A DNA stretch of 64,000 nt, taken from NCBI RefSeq assembly GCF_003337355.1, contig NZ_QPJW01000001.1, positions 558,001-622,000 of the forward strand, in the 5' to 3' direction. Made by a program: the position numbers and the translations under genes. Source of the DNA: Fontibacillus phaseoli (GTDB lineage Bacteria; Bacillota; Bacilli; Paenibacillales; Paenibacillaceae). The notes beneath the pieces were generated by a model. The model saw nothing but the letters and a program-made list of their open reading frames with translations. It was not told the origin of the DNA and ran no database searches. Shown in pieces: positions 52,553 through 62,105 of this stretch; position 1 is the first letter of the stretch; every line of letters begins with the position of its first letter.

Positions 52553-52565
52553 GAAAATCATTTTC
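52553..52565. promoter_or_regulatory. Fur-box-like palindrome in the ytxJ promoter region
   Basis: GAAAATCATTTTC; extended as TGAAAATCATTTTCT it matches the Fur consensus TGATAATNATTATCA at 11 of the 14 defined positions. It lies just after a TAAGAT -10-like box, the place for a repressor. Confidence 0.5.
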
Positions 52566-52585
52566 TGAAAGGGGATGGATGCAGG

Positions 52586-52927
52586 ATGTCCGGTTTGAAT
52601 AGAATAGTCTCTAAAGAGGATCTTCACAACGCTTTGCAGCATACGGCGGAACAGTCGCTTTTGTTGTTCAAGCACAGCACAAGTTGCCCGATTAGCGCCA
52701 GAGCTCACCGGGAATTAGAGGAGTATTTGAATGCTACTCCGAATGAGAAGATTACATATGGGCTGATCTATGTGATTGAAGACCGTGACATATCGAATGA
52801 GGCGGCCGATGTGCTGGGCGTCAAACACGAATCCCCGCAGGCTTTGCTGGTCAAGGACGGTCAGGCGGTATGGCATACCTCCCATTCCAGGATAACTGCT
52901 GATGCGTTAAGAGGAATTCTTGTATAA
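52586..52927 (+). CDS. ytxJ: Bacillithiol-system protein YtxJ (monothiol bacilliredoxin-like)
   Basis: A 113-residue thioredoxin-like protein. The active-site segment LLLFKHSTSCPISARAHREL has one cysteine, Cys34, as in YtxJ. Such proteins are thought to remove bacillithiol from oxidised proteins. The EDRDISNEAADVLGVKHESPQALLV segment is the conserved cis-proline region. ATG 52586 follows GGGGATGG. The neighbour ccpA repeats the ytxJ-ccpA proximity known in Bacillus. Confidence 0.92.
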   Translation: MSGLNRIVSKEDLHNALQHTAEQSLLLFKHSTSCPISARAHRELEEYLNATPNEKITYGLIYVIEDRDISNEAADVLGVKHESPQALLVKDGQAVWHTSHSRITADALRGILV

Positions 52928-53038
52928 TTGAAGCGTTATCATTGCACAAAGTAGTAATTTGTCGTAAGATAAATCTAATTGAAGCACAGGACTTTCGTGA
53001 TGAATGATTGAAAATCTATTGGCAATGGAGAGAAGAAT

Positions 53039-54043
53039 GTGACGGTTACCATTTACGATGTGGCACGTGAAGCGGGCGTCTCGATGGCAACGGTTTCCCG
53101 GGTTGTGAACAACAATCCCAACGTGAAGCCGCAAACCCGGAAGAAAGTATATGAAGCGATTGAACGTTTGGGATATCGTCCAAATGCAGTGGCAAGAGGA
53201 CTTGCCAGCAAGAAGACGACCACGGTCGGAGTGGTGATCCCGGATATTTCAAACTCGATTTTTGCGGAGATTGCAAGAGGTATTGAAGACATCGCCAACA
53301 TGTACCACTACAATATTATTTTATGTAATGCCGACAAGAAGAAGGAAAAGGAAATCCGTGTCATCAACACACTGCTTGAAAAGCAGGTGGACGGGCTGTT
53401 GTTCATGGGCGGAACGGTGACGGAAGAGCATGTTCAGGCATTTCAGACGTCGGCAGTGCCGATTGTTTTGTGTGCTACGAGCGATGAGAACGGCATGATT
53501 CCATCCGTGGATATTGATCATGAAGCTGCGGCATTTGATGCGGTTAGTACGCTGGTTCGCCACGGGCACCGGCATATCGCTATGATCAGCGGCACGCTGC
53601 AGGATCCGGCGAATGGATACGCCCGTTTCCAAGGGTATAAACGCGCTTTAGAAACAGCAGGCATCCCGTACGATGAAGATCTTGTTCGCATTGGGAATTA
53701 CCGTTACGAATCCGGCGTTGAAGCGATGAAGTATTTCCTGGGACTGAAGAAACGGCCTAGCGCCATTTTTGCGGCTACGGATGAGATGGCGATCGGCGCG
53801 ATCCACAGCATCCAGGACGAAGGCCTGAAAGTGCCTGACGACTTCTCTATCATCAGTGTCGATAATATCCGCATGGCTTCTATGGTACGTCCGCAACTGA
53901 CTACGGTTGCGCAGCCGATGTACGATCTTGGCGCCGTAGCGATGCGGCTCCTGACCAAGCTGATGAAGAAGGAAACGGTGGAGAATCCTCGGGTGATCCT
54001 GCCGCATGAAACGATTTTGCGGTTGTCCGTCAGCCATATTTAA
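53039..54043 (+). CDS. ccpA: Catabolite control protein A
   Basis: A 334-residue LacI-family regulator, CcpA length. The [24 protein letters not shown] at the start and the hinge [21 protein letters not shown] match CcpA almost to the letter; the sensor domain includes [19 protein letters not shown] and [21 protein letters not shown] text ([11 protein letters not shown]). With P-Ser-HPr it binds cre sites to control carbon use. The start is GTG 53039. A cre-like site lies upstream of acsA 4 kb further on. Confidence 0.97.
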   Translation: MTVTIYDVAREAGVSMATVSRVVNNNPNVKPQTRKKVYEAIERLGYRPNAVARGLASKKTTTVGVVIPDISNSIFAEIARGIEDIANMYHYNIILCNADKKKEKEIRVINTLLEKQVDGLLFMGGTVTEEHVQAFQTSAVPIVLCATSDENGMIPSVDIDHEAAAFDAVSTLVRHGHRHIAMISGTLQDPANGYARFQGYKRALETAGIPYDEDLVRIGNYRYESGVEAMKYFLGLKKRPSAIFAATDEMAIGAIHSIQDEGLKVPDDFSIISVDNIRMASMVRPQLTTVAQPMYDLGAVAMRLLTKLMKKETVENPRVILPHETILRLSVSHI

Positions 54044-54102
54044 GGCTGGTTAAGTTTATAAAGAGATAAAAAAGACAAATATATGAAAAAGGTTATAACG
54101 GA

Positions 54103-54130
54103 AAAAGCTCCTAAACTTAGGGGCTTTTTT
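54103..54130 (+). terminator. Terminator of ccpA
   Basis: AAAAGCTCCTAA pairs with TTAGGGGCTTTT (one G-T), followed by T. Confidence 0.85.
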
Positions 54131-54175
54131 TAGGATTCAGCTACTTATTTGCCAGAGTTAAAGGAGTAATTCATT

Positions 54176-54886
54176 ATGACGACTACAATCGGAATCATCG
54201 GAGCGATGGATGAAGAAATATCATTGCTGTTGCAAGGGATGGTGGAACAAGAGCAGCCGGAAGTGCATGCAGGGGTTTCTTTTGTAAAAGGCCGGTTTCA
54301 TGGCAAGAACGTCGTCGTGTGCAAGTCCGGGGTAGGAAAAGTTAATGCGGCGATTACGACGCAAGTTTTAATCGATTGTTTTGGCGCGGGAGTGATTTGG
54401 TTTACGGGCGTGGCGGGAGCGCTTGATCCTGCGCTCAATATCGGGGATATCGTCATATCGTCTTCCTGCCAGCAGCACGATATGGATTGTTCCCCGCTCG
54501 GGTATCGACGGGGGATAACTCCGTTTCAGGAGGTATCGGATTTTCCGGCCGATCCACGATACATCAAGCTGGCGGAAGATGCATGTTCCCGCGTATGCAA
54601 GCAACATAATTATTTGATTGGGAGGGTGCTGTCGGGCGATCAGTTCGTCGCCGATTCGGAGGTTGTGCGGTTTTTGTACGAAGTCATGGACGGGGCTTGC
54701 GTGGAAATGGAAGGGGCCGCAATCGGGCAGGTGTGCCACACTAATTCGGTGCCGTATGTCATATTGCGTTCGATGTCCGACAAGGCGGACGGAACGGCGA
54801 ACGTGAACTTCGCCGAATTTACCGTTGCCGCCTCCAAACGCTCTTTCGAGATCGTGGAAGATATGATTCAACATGTAGATTTTTAA
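54176..54886 (+). CDS. mtnN: 5'-methylthioadenosine/S-adenosylhomocysteine nucleosidase
   Basis: A 236-residue enzyme: IGIIGAMDEEISLL at the start with the catalytic Glu (E12-like position), VVCKSGVGKVNAA, FTGVAGAL, VEMEGAAIGQVC with the ribose-binding Met-Glu pair, and SDKADG holding the catalytic Asp. It splits MTA and SAH to recycle methionine and adenine. The ATG follows AAAGGAGTAATTC. Convergent with acuC. Confidence 0.96.
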   Translation: MTTTIGIIGAMDEEISLLLQGMVEQEQPEVHAGVSFVKGRFHGKNVVVCKSGVGKVNAAITTQVLIDCFGAGVIWFTGVAGALDPALNIGDIVISSSCQQHDMDCSPLGYRRGITPFQEVSDFPADPRYIKLAEDACSRVCKQHNYLIGRVLSGDQFVADSEVVRFLYEVMDGACVEMEGAAIGQVCHTNSVPYVILRSMSDKADGTANVNFAEFTVAASKRSFEIVEDMIQHVDF

Positions 54887-54919
54887 ATCGACTTCTAAAT
54901 CAACAGTCCCACTCATAGG

Positions 54920-56110
54920 TCATACTTCAGGGTAATCCTGCAGCGCAACCGCGAGATTCTCGCGGTTTTTTGTCGTGATCTCATCCCGGCGCGGAATCCC
55001 CTCCCATCGGGACAGATCGTCCAGCCACTCCGTCGGCAGCGGCAGTTGGGTCTGTCCCTGCCATCTCTCGATCCAGGACGCGGGAAGGCTCATTAGCGAA
55101 GCATCCCTTAGGTCCAGAGCCTGTTTTAAGGGGTGGTGGCTCATCTCCAGCCAAAGCAGGCTCCAGGCGCGCGGGACCACCCGCCACATGTCGTAGCCTC
55201 CGCCTCCGACGGCAACCCATCGTCCTTCGCAATAGTTGTGAGCGAGCTTGTGCAGAAGGGCCGGCATTTTGTTGTAAATGTCCATGCTGCAATGCATATG
55301 GCTAAGTGGATCCAGGGCATGGGCATCGCAGCCGTGCAGGCTGACGATAAGGTCGGGCTTAAAGTAATCGGTTAAGCGTTGAATGGACTCTTCAAAACAT
55401 TCCATCCAGGAGTCATCCTCGGTGTATGGCTGAAGGGGGATATTCATGCACGCCCCGTAACCTTGATGTTCGCCCCTCTCATTGACGTTACCGGTGCCGG
55501 GAAATAAATATTTGCCGGTCTCGTGAATGGAGTAAGTGCATACCTCCGGGTCGGAATAAAAGCTCCATTGCACCCCGTCGCCGTGATGCACGTCGGTATC
55601 CACATAGAGCACCCGGGCGCCGTAGTTTTGTCTGGCGTAGGCAATCGCGACCGCGGCGTCATTGTAGACGCAGAAACCGGCCGCTTTGGCGGACAGGGCG
55701 TGATGCAGGCCCCCGCCAAGGTGAAGGGCATGGGTCGCCCGCCCTGACATTACAGTTTCGACGGCCGTGATAGTACCACCGGCCACATAGGATGCCGCCT
55801 CATGCATTCCGGCAAAATAGGGCGTATCCTCATCCATCAGGCCATACTGATCTGCACGGCCGATCCATTCGGGATCCGGCATGGCTTGGCTTAAAGCTTT
55901 TACGGCCTCCACGTAACCGGGCTGATGGATCCTCAGCAGTTCTTCTTCACTTGCCGGACGAGAAAATATCATTTGGGAGGGGGCAATGGCCCCGATGTCT
56001 GACAAGAGGTCCAGCGTGAGCTGAAGCCGGATCGGATGGAATGGATGATGATCATGGAACCGGTAATTCATCGTTTTATCGTGATGGACAAATAAAGCGC
56101 TTCCAGACAT
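54920..56110 (-). CDS. acuC: Acetoin utilisation protein AcuC (class I/II histone-deacetylase fold)
   Basis: A 396-residue deacetylase with the arginase/HDAC fold. Zinc and catalytic motifs: LHLGGGLHHALSAKA (active-site HH), VLYVDTDVHHGDGVQ, SLHGCDAHALDPLS and GGGGYDMWRVVPRAW. In Bacillus, AcuC removes the acetyl group from acetylated AcsA, switching it on again. It follows acuA on the same strand with a 32-bp gap. No acuB (CBS-domain) gene lies between, unlike the Bacillus acuABC operon. Confidence 0.95.
   Translation of the reverse strand: MSGSALFVHHDKTMNYRFHDHHPFHPIRLQLTLDLLSDIGAIAPSQMIFSRPASEEELLRIHQPGYVEAVKALSQAMPDPEWIGRADQYGLMDEDTPYFAGMHEAASYVAGGTITAVETVMSGRATHALHLGGGLHHALSAKAAGFCVYNDAAVAIAYARQNYGARVLYVDTDVHHGDGVQWSFYSDPEVCTYSIHETGKYLFPGTGNVNERGEHQGYGACMNIPLQPYTEDDSWMECFEESIQRLTDYFKPDLIVSLHGCDAHALDPLSHMHCSMDIYNKMPALLHKLAHNYCEGRWVAVGGGGYDMWRVVPRAWSLLWLEMSHHPLKQALDLRDASLMSLPASWIERWQGQTQLPLPTEWLDDLSRWEGIPRRDEITTKNRENLAVALQDYPEV
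54947..54971 (+). terminator. mtnN terminator lying within the acuC coding region
   Basis: AACCGCGAG (54947-54955) pairs perfectly with CTCGCGGTT (54959-54967), loop ATT, then six T. These bases also encode the last residues of AcuC on the other strand. Confidence 0.75.
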
Positions 56111-56142
56111 GGCGTCACGCGTCCTTCCTCTAGGGTCATTGA

Positions 56143-56775
56143 TTAATACATGAAGCGCTGCTGGAAACGGATTCTGTCAAACTGTTCCTCGGATTCGAGT
56201 GGAACCTCCTTGCCGATTCGGACCATCAGACAGTTGGCGGGATGGGAGCAAATTTCCGGATCGTCCGTAGCGTACCAGACCATATCGACGGTTTGCATCA
56301 GCCGCTCCATCATTTTCCGGTAATCCCAAACCGTCAGGCCGCTGCTTTTAAGATCCCAATGCCAATAGTATTCGGTAGTGAAGACGATGTACTTTTCCAT
56401 CTGACCATCTTCAAACGCCGTACGAATCAAGCGGGAGCCGATTTTGAGCGAGCGGTAATCGTTGGCTACCTCAATGGCCCCCAATTCAATCAAATCTTGC
56501 ATGCTTCCCTGAGACCAGCGCTCCATTTCATCGGGATAGTGGAATGTCACGTAGCCGATTATTACTTCATTTACCCGGGCTAAAATAATTCGCCCCTCCG
56601 GAAGGCCGGCGATCTCGATCAAAGCCGTAAGCTGATCTTTCGGACGGCGGAAAGCGTCCAGTTCCGGATGCATCCGAAGGCTGCGAAGATGAGATGGCGT
56701 CACGGGACCTTCCAAAACAATTTCGCTGTCATCATGGGGCAGGGTATGGCGGATATACGTTTTACGGTGTTCCAT
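56143..56775 (-). CDS. acuA: Acetoin utilisation protein AcuA (protein acetyltransferase)
   Basis: A 210-residue GNAT protein, the same length as Bacillus AcuA. Characteristic: VTPSHLRSLRMHPELDAFRR, ILARVNEVIIGYVTFHYPD, and the acetyl-CoA loop NDYRSLKIGSRLIRTAFED. It acetylates and inactivates AcsA. ATG 56775 follows AAAGGAGG by 10 bases. It is the first gene of an acuA-acuC operon divergent from acsA. Confidence 0.95.
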   Translation of the reverse strand: MEHRKTYIRHTLPHDDSEIVLEGPVTPSHLRSLRMHPELDAFRRPKDQLTALIEIAGLPEGRIILARVNEVIIGYVTFHYPDEMERWSQGSMQDLIELGAIEVANDYRSLKIGSRLIRTAFEDGQMEKYIVFTTEYYWHWDLKSSGLTVWDYRKMMERLMQTVDMVWYATDDPEICSHPANCLMVRIGKEVPLESEEQFDRIRFQQRFMY

Positions 56776-57007
56776 AATTGCCGCCTCCTTTGCTCGTTCC
56801 ACTCTCTTATAACAGAAAAATGAAAAATTGAAAAGTATAGCCGCTATGTATGACGTATGTTATAATGTTTCCGACATAAAATTTTCACAATTTTCACTTG
56901 ACATCGTGATTATTGTTGCATACTTTTTTGTTCGAGCTATTGCGTTCTTTAAACGGATGCTGTCCCACTAAGTAATGTCCCAATGATCCTTTCAACCCCA
57001 ATATCTT

Positions 57008-57021
57008 TGTATCCGTTTTCA
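57008..57021 (+). promoter_or_regulatory. cre-like CcpA site upstream of acsA
   Basis: TGTATCCGTTTTCA matches the cre consensus TGWAANCGNTNWCA except for one position. It lies about 55 bp before the acsA start, a repressing location; acsA is CcpA-regulated in Bacillus. Confidence 0.6.
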
Positions 57022-57074
57022 TGATGTTGATCTATTATACCAAACTGTTGTGCAGATCAAGGGAGGATGGAACG

Positions 57075-58799
57075 ATGAGTCAATTGCAAGGAGAAATTAT
57101 TTCTGTGGGTGCCCCTTCTTCCAACTTGGGGGACTACGTGGAGACGTACGATAATTTTAGCTGGGAGGACGTAGAAAAGCAGTTTTCCTGGTATGAAACC
57201 GGAAAGGTCAACCTTGCATATGAAGCGATCGACCGTCATGTTGACGCTGGAAAAGGCGATCAGATTGCGCTGCGGTTTAATGATCCCACCCGCGATGAAA
57301 CTTATACTTTTGGAGATCTTCAGGCCAAATCGAACCAATTTGCCAATGTCTTGCGCAGCAGGGGGATCTCTAAAGGTGATCGCGTATTTGTGTTTATGCC
57401 GCGAAGTCCGGAATTATACGTCAGTATTTTGGCTATCATCAAAGTCGGAGCCGTGGTGGGACCGTTGTTTGAAGCGTTTATGGAGACGGCGGTTAAAGAC
57501 CGTCTGGAAGACAGCGGAGCGGTTGCACTCGTAACCACGACGGCTTTATTGCCGAGAGTGAAGCGGAAGGAGCTGCCGCTGCTTCAACATCTTTTTCTCG
57601 TGGGAAAGGACATTGTACCAGAGAAGGGCGTCGTTGATTACTATAAAGAGATGGAACTTGCCTCGCCGGAGGCCGAGATTGAATGGGTGAACCGGGAGGA
57701 CGGATTGATTCTTCACTACACTTCCGGATCCACCGGAAAGCCGAAAGGCGTCTATCATGTTCACAATGCGATGCTGCAGCATTATTATACGGGCAAGGTG
57801 GTATTGGATCTCAAAGAAGGCGATGTGTACTGGTGTACGGCAGACCCCGGCTGGGTTACGGGCACTTCTTACGGCATTTTCGCTCCCTGGCTGCACGGCG
57901 TCACTAATGTAGTCCGGGGAGGGCGTTTCAGTCCCGGAGACTGGTACGAGACGATTCAAAAAAACAAGGTCAGCGTGTGGTACAGTGCTCCAACCGCTTT
58001 CCGGATGTTCATGGGCGCCGGAGAGGACATTGTGAAGCAATATGATCTCTCTACGCTAAGACATATTCTTTCGGTCGGCGAGCCGCTGAATCCGGAAGTC
58101 GTCCGCTGGGGATACAAGGTATACGGCCACCGGATTCATGATACGTGGTGGATGACCGAAACGGGAGGACAGCTTATCTGTAACTATCCTTCCATGCCGA
58201 TTAAACCGGGTTCGATGGGAAAACCTGTGCCTGGCATTCATGCGGCGATTATCGATGACAACGGTAAAGTGCTGCCGCCTCACCGGATGGGCAACCTGGC
58301 CATTCGTACGCCGTGGCCATCAATGATGCGGTTAATTTGGAACAACGCTCCCAAGTACGAAGAATACTTCAGAATTCCCGGATGGTATATCTCGGGCGAT
58401 ACCGCCTATATGGACGAAGACGGGTACTTCTGGTTTCAGGGACGAATCGATGACGTCATCAATTCCTCCGGGGAGCGGGTCGGGCCGTTTGAGGTGGAGA
58501 GCAAACTTGTGGAACATCCTGCGGTGGCAGAAGCCGGCGTGATCGGCAAACCGGACCCGACGCGTGGAGAGATTATCAAGGCGTTTATTTCACTTCGTGA
58601 AGGGTTTGCCCCTTCCGAAGAGCTGAAAGCGGAAATCTCCAGGTTTGTGAAAGAAGGTTTGTCGGCGCATGCAGCTCCAAGAGAAATTGAATTTAAAGAT
58701 AGACTGCCGAAAACCCGTTCCGGCAAAATCATGCGGCGCGTGTTGAAGGCGTGGGAATTGAACCTCCCGGCAGGCGATTTATCGACGATCGAGGATTAA
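57075..58799 (+). CDS. acsA: Acetyl-CoA synthetase (AMP-forming)
   Basis: A 574-residue acyl-AMP ligase. AMP-binding motifs: YTSGSTGKPKGVYH, WWMTETGGQLIC, YISGDTAYMDEDGYFWF, GRIDDVINSSGERVGPFEVE; and the C-terminal PKTRSGKIMRR with K551 in SGK, the lysine target of AcuA. It activates acetate for acetoin and acetate use. ATG 57075 follows GGGAGGATGG. Divergent from acuA-acuC; the shared 300-bp region holds the cre-like site. Confidence 0.97.
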   Translation: MSQLQGEIISVGAPSSNLGDYVETYDNFSWEDVEKQFSWYETGKVNLAYEAIDRHVDAGKGDQIALRFNDPTRDETYTFGDLQAKSNQFANVLRSRGISKGDRVFVFMPRSPELYVSILAIIKVGAVVGPLFEAFMETAVKDRLEDSGAVALVTTTALLPRVKRKELPLLQHLFLVGKDIVPEKGVVDYYKEMELASPEAEIEWVNREDGLILHYTSGSTGKPKGVYHVHNAMLQHYYTGKVVLDLKEGDVYWCTADPGWVTGTSYGIFAPWLHGVTNVVRGGRFSPGDWYETIQKNKVSVWYSAPTAFRMFMGAGEDIVKQYDLSTLRHILSVGEPLNPEVVRWGYKVYGHRIHDTWWMTETGGQLICNYPSMPIKPGSMGKPVPGIHAAIIDDNGKVLPPHRMGNLAIRTPWPSMMRLIWNNAPKYEEYFRIPGWYISGDTAYMDEDGYFWFQGRIDDVINSSGERVGPFEVESKLVEHPAVAEAGVIGKPDPTRGEIIKAFISLREGFAPSEELKAEISRFVKEGLSAHAAPREIEFKDRLPKTRSGKIMRRVLKAWELNLPAGDLSTIED

Positions 58800-58809
58800 T
58801 AGTAGAAAA

Positions 58810-58845
58810 GGGTTCCGGGATGGATATCATCCCGGAACCCTTTTT
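58810..58845. terminator. Bidirectional terminator between acsA and the PBP gene
   Basis: GGGTTCCGGGATG (58810-58822) pairs perfectly with CATCCCGGAACCC (58828-58840), then five T; A-rich on the other side. Confidence 0.92.
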
Positions 58846-58854
58846 GGATTGAAC

Positions 58855-61800
58855 TTACTTGCTGTATTGCACGGGAGCGGTCGGGGCGGATTCGCCGAAA
58901 GCATTGACCGCCGTTACTTGAATCCAGCCGCCGGCCGCATCGCTCTTGAAGGAAAACTGATTTCCGGCCGTTGAGCCCAGTAAGCTGAACTGGCCGTTAG
59001 CGGCATCAGAGAAGTAGATGTTATAGCTTGACACGAAGTCAGACGGTGGGGCGCTTCCCCAGGTGACAGTAATTTCACTATCTGCGGTCTGAACAGCTAC
59101 CTGGCCGGGAACTGCAGGTGGAAGGAGGATTTCTTCCTGCCCCGAATCGCCACCAGGCTCTGTTATCTCTTCTTCATCGGGAATATCCGGAATCGCGGTG
59201 TCCGAGCTTACAATCGCGCTTGGCTCCGATTCCTTTCCGGCAACATCGACGGCTGTTACGTAATAAGAATGGGCGAATCCGCCGGTGTTCGAATCGGAGA
59301 CCGCCGTCGCCTGACCGGTAAGGACCGCCTGGCCCGTATACTTGAACGAGCTGCCGTCAACGGAACGGTAGAGACGGTAACCCACGACATCGTTCTCTCC
59401 GTTCTTGCTGAACGTGACTTTGGAAGCACCGTTCCCGGAAGCAAGTCTCACATTGGCAGGCGCTGCCGGAGGCGCTCCGTCATCCATGCGAGGGTCCGAC
59501 TTCGTTGGTGCATCTTCTCCCGCATCTTTCGGCAGATAGAAGCTTAGCGGTCTATGGCCGCCTTTCATGGAAGAGAAGGCCTTTTCCAACTCATTGATCA
59601 ATTCCTTGATCGGTTTTTCGCGCTTCATCACCACTTTTTCAAGCACCATATCGGATGGTGTAGCTTTCTGAGGAATGTAGTTGACACCCTCATAAGTAAT
59701 ATACTTCATGCGAACCAGCACATCGTCCCGTTCTTTCGGGACGTATTTGACATTGAAGATATCCGTAACCATTTTGCCGGCCTGTTTGGTGAGCTCTGTC
59801 GGCAGCTTGCCGCTGAATCCCGACACCGTCGCGGAGACGATGCCGTCCGGCTTGCTGAACTCCTTCGTGACAAACAGATCCTGTTCATTTTCGGTCACTT
59901 CGTTCATTACTTCCGCCCAAACGGACCGTGCCCGGGACTTCCCGGCTTCCGACAGCGTATTGACGGGTTCTTTGTACCCGATCCAGATACCCAGCGTTAC
60001 GTCGGGCGAATAGCCCATAAACCAGACGTCGGCATAGTTTTGCGTCGTGCCGGTTTTCCCGACGATCGGGATTTCTCCGTACATTTTGAAATTTTTCTTG
60101 ATCGATTTCCCGGTTCCGTCCTTGATGACGGTGCGCAGCATATCGGTCATGAGATAGGCCGTCTGCTTGGAAAATACGCGCTGCGGATCGGCTTCATGTT
60201 TATAAACGATATTTCCTTTGGAATCCGTAATTTTGGCAATCATATACGAGTCGTTAAATTCTCCGCCGTTGGCAATCGCCGTATAAGCGTTGGTAAGTTC
60301 TTCTACCGTAACGCCATATTTCAATCCGCCGAGTACGCCGGTTTGAGCTCCGTAGTCTTGCTCATCCAAGGTCGTAATGCCCAGCTTCTTGGCGAAATCC
60401 CAAGCCTTGTCGATGCCCACGGTTTGATTGAACACCTTCAGGGCTGGAACGTTTCGCGACTCATTCAGCGCCGTGCGTGCGGTTACTAGCCCTTTGTAGC
60501 CTCCGCTGGAGTTGACAGGGATATGGTATCCCTTTTGGTAGTCCCGTAAAATAACCGGCGAATCGTCAATGATGCTTGCCGGTTGAATCAATCCTGCCTC
60601 CATAGCCGGTAAATAGGCGGCGATCGGCTTCATGGTCGAACCGGGCTGGCGTACCATCTGCGTGGCATAATTCATTTGCTCCGTATAGAAATCCCGGCCT
60701 TCGATCATCCCGAGAATCGCCCCGGTATGGTTGTCGATCATCATGCCGGCCACTTGTTCCAGTCCTTTGGTTTCGCTGTATGGAGAGAAGTTCTCCTTGT
60801 TTTCCGAAACCTTGTGCATGGAATTGTATACTTTTTTGTCAATCGTCGTAAACACCCGATATCCTCCGGTTAGGAGCTCCTGACGGGATTCTTCAAGAAT
60901 CTGCGAGTTTTTGGAGATCTCTTCTTTGGTCATTTCCGGATTGTTAAGCATGGCAATTACGATGGCGCTCTGCCGTTCCGTTTCCAGCATAAGATATGGG
61001 AATGTTTCATAGGCTTTCTTCGTTTTCGGCGCGAGCGACCCTTTAATATCGAACGCAAGCGCTTCATTATACTGGGCATTCGTTATTTTGTTCTCTTCCA
61101 GCATGCGCTGAAGGACCAGACGCTGCCGTTTGAGCGCACGATCGAAGGCTTCCTGGTTGAACTCCCCTTTGCCGTTATAGGCGGAATAGGAAGAAGGGAG
61201 CTGGGGCAACCCGGCCAAATAGGCCGATTGGGCGATATTCAATCCTTCCAGGTTAACGATATTAAATATACCTTTGGCCGCTGCCTTGATGCCGTAGACC
61301 TGATACCCGTTAGAGCCGTTTCCGAATGGTACTTTGTTCAGATAGGCCGTAAGAATTTCGTCTTTGGTCAGGAAACGCTCCAGTCGCATCGCAAGCAAAA
61401 TTTCTTTCACTTTCCGGTTGTCCGTCCGGTCGAGATTCAGAAATACCCGGCGTGCCAACTGTTGGGTTAACGTGCTTCCGCCGGTTTGGATATCTTCTTT
61501 GAGCAGTTTTTGTTTTACTGCACGCATCGTACCTTTAAAGTCGACACCCATATGTTCTTGGAAATTATTGTCTTCGATGGCTATGACGGCATCAATAACG
61601 GAAGAAGGAATTTCCTCATAACTGATGGGCCGCCGGTCTTCTTCCGAACGCAATTGTCCGATGGGTTGGCCGTCGCGGAAGTATGCGAATCCGGTAATTT
61701 CGTTATAATTGATTTTCTGCTCGATATCGGCACGTGTTCTCACGGGTTCGTCTACGACGATCGAGGAGACATACCCGAATACTGCCCCTCCGGCAAACAA

Positions 61801-61962
61801 AGCTCCGGCAAACCCAAGCAAAACGAGCCAGCCAAGCGTTGTCCATACCCAACGTCCCCGTTTACGCTTGGGTGCAGGTTTCTTGTTTCGCGATGTGCTC
61901 CGTGATTCGCTTCGCGATTTGCGTTGCTCCTTCCCGGAGTTGTTATCGTTCTCATGAACCAT
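58855..61962 (-). CDS. Bifunctional class A penicillin-binding protein (PBP1A-like) with FN3 domains
   Basis: A 1035-residue membrane protein: basic cytoplasmic N-terminus, one membrane helix near 45-70 (LGWLVLLGFAGALFAGG), transglycosylase GT51 domain with EDNNFQEHMGVD (catalytic Glu about 130) and GGSTLTQQLARRVF, transpeptidase domain with GSTMKPIAAYLP (Ser about 444), SRN at about 504 and KTGTTQNYADVWF. After it come two fibronectin type III modules (about 850-945 and 955-1035). It polymerises and cross-links peptidoglycan. Large C-terminal FN3 tails are frequent in Gram-positive PBPs. It stands alone and converges with acsA. Confidence 0.96.
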   Translation of the reverse strand: MVHENDNNSGKEQRKSRSESRSTSRNKKPAPKRKRGRWVWTTLGWLVLLGFAGALFAGGAVFGYVSSIVVDEPVRTRADIEQKINYNEITGFAYFRDGQPIGQLRSEEDRRPISYEEIPSSVIDAVIAIEDNNFQEHMGVDFKGTMRAVKQKLLKEDIQTGGSTLTQQLARRVFLNLDRTDNRKVKEILLAMRLERFLTKDEILTAYLNKVPFGNGSNGYQVYGIKAAAKGIFNIVNLEGLNIAQSAYLAGLPQLPSSYSAYNGKGEFNQEAFDRALKRQRLVLQRMLEENKITNAQYNEALAFDIKGSLAPKTKKAYETFPYLMLETERQSAIVIAMLNNPEMTKEEISKNSQILEESRQELLTGGYRVFTTIDKKVYNSMHKVSENKENFSPYSETKGLEQVAGMMIDNHTGAILGMIEGRDFYTEQMNYATQMVRQPGSTMKPIAAYLPAMEAGLIQPASIIDDSPVILRDYQKGYHIPVNSSGGYKGLVTARTALNESRNVPALKVFNQTVGIDKAWDFAKKLGITTLDEQDYGAQTGVLGGLKYGVTVEELTNAYTAIANGGEFNDSYMIAKITDSKGNIVYKHEADPQRVFSKQTAYLMTDMLRTVIKDGTGKSIKKNFKMYGEIPIVGKTGTTQNYADVWFMGYSPDVTLGIWIGYKEPVNTLSEAGKSRARSVWAEVMNEVTENEQDLFVTKEFSKPDGIVSATVSGFSGKLPTELTKQAGKMVTDIFNVKYVPKERDDVLVRMKYITYEGVNYIPQKATPSDMVLEKVVMKREKPIKELINELEKAFSSMKGGHRPLSFYLPKDAGEDAPTKSDPRMDDGAPPAAPANVRLASGNGASKVTFSKNGENDVVGYRLYRSVDGSSFKYTGQAVLTGQATAVSDSNTGGFAHSYYVTAVDVAGKESEPSAIVSSDTAIPDIPDEEEITEPGGDSGQEEILLPPAVPGQVAVQTADSEITVTWGSAPPSDFVSSYNIYFSDAANGQFSLLGSTAGNQFSFKSDAAGGWIQVTAVNAFGESAPTAPVQYSK

Positions 61963-62069
61963 GGATGATCCTCCTTTTTAACAGCAACATTATAGCACAA
62001 AAATGGTGGTTTGGTGTCTTTTTCAGCTTATTCGGACAGTATCCGACCGTGATTTTGACGGCTTAGCGT

Positions 62070-62099
62070 TTGACTTCGCGAAAGCTTCTGTGATATAAA
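62070..62099 (+). promoter_or_regulatory. Promoter of the tyrS leader
   Basis: TTGACT (62070-62075), 18-bp spacer, TATAAA (62094-62099). It lies just before the T-box leader. Confidence 0.75.
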
Positions 62100-62105
62100 A
62101 TAGCT

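Noticed and set aside
59554..60489. Long + strand open frame of 311 codons
   Set aside because: It lies entirely antisense to the PBP gene, has no ribosome site and shows composition mirrored from the real gene.
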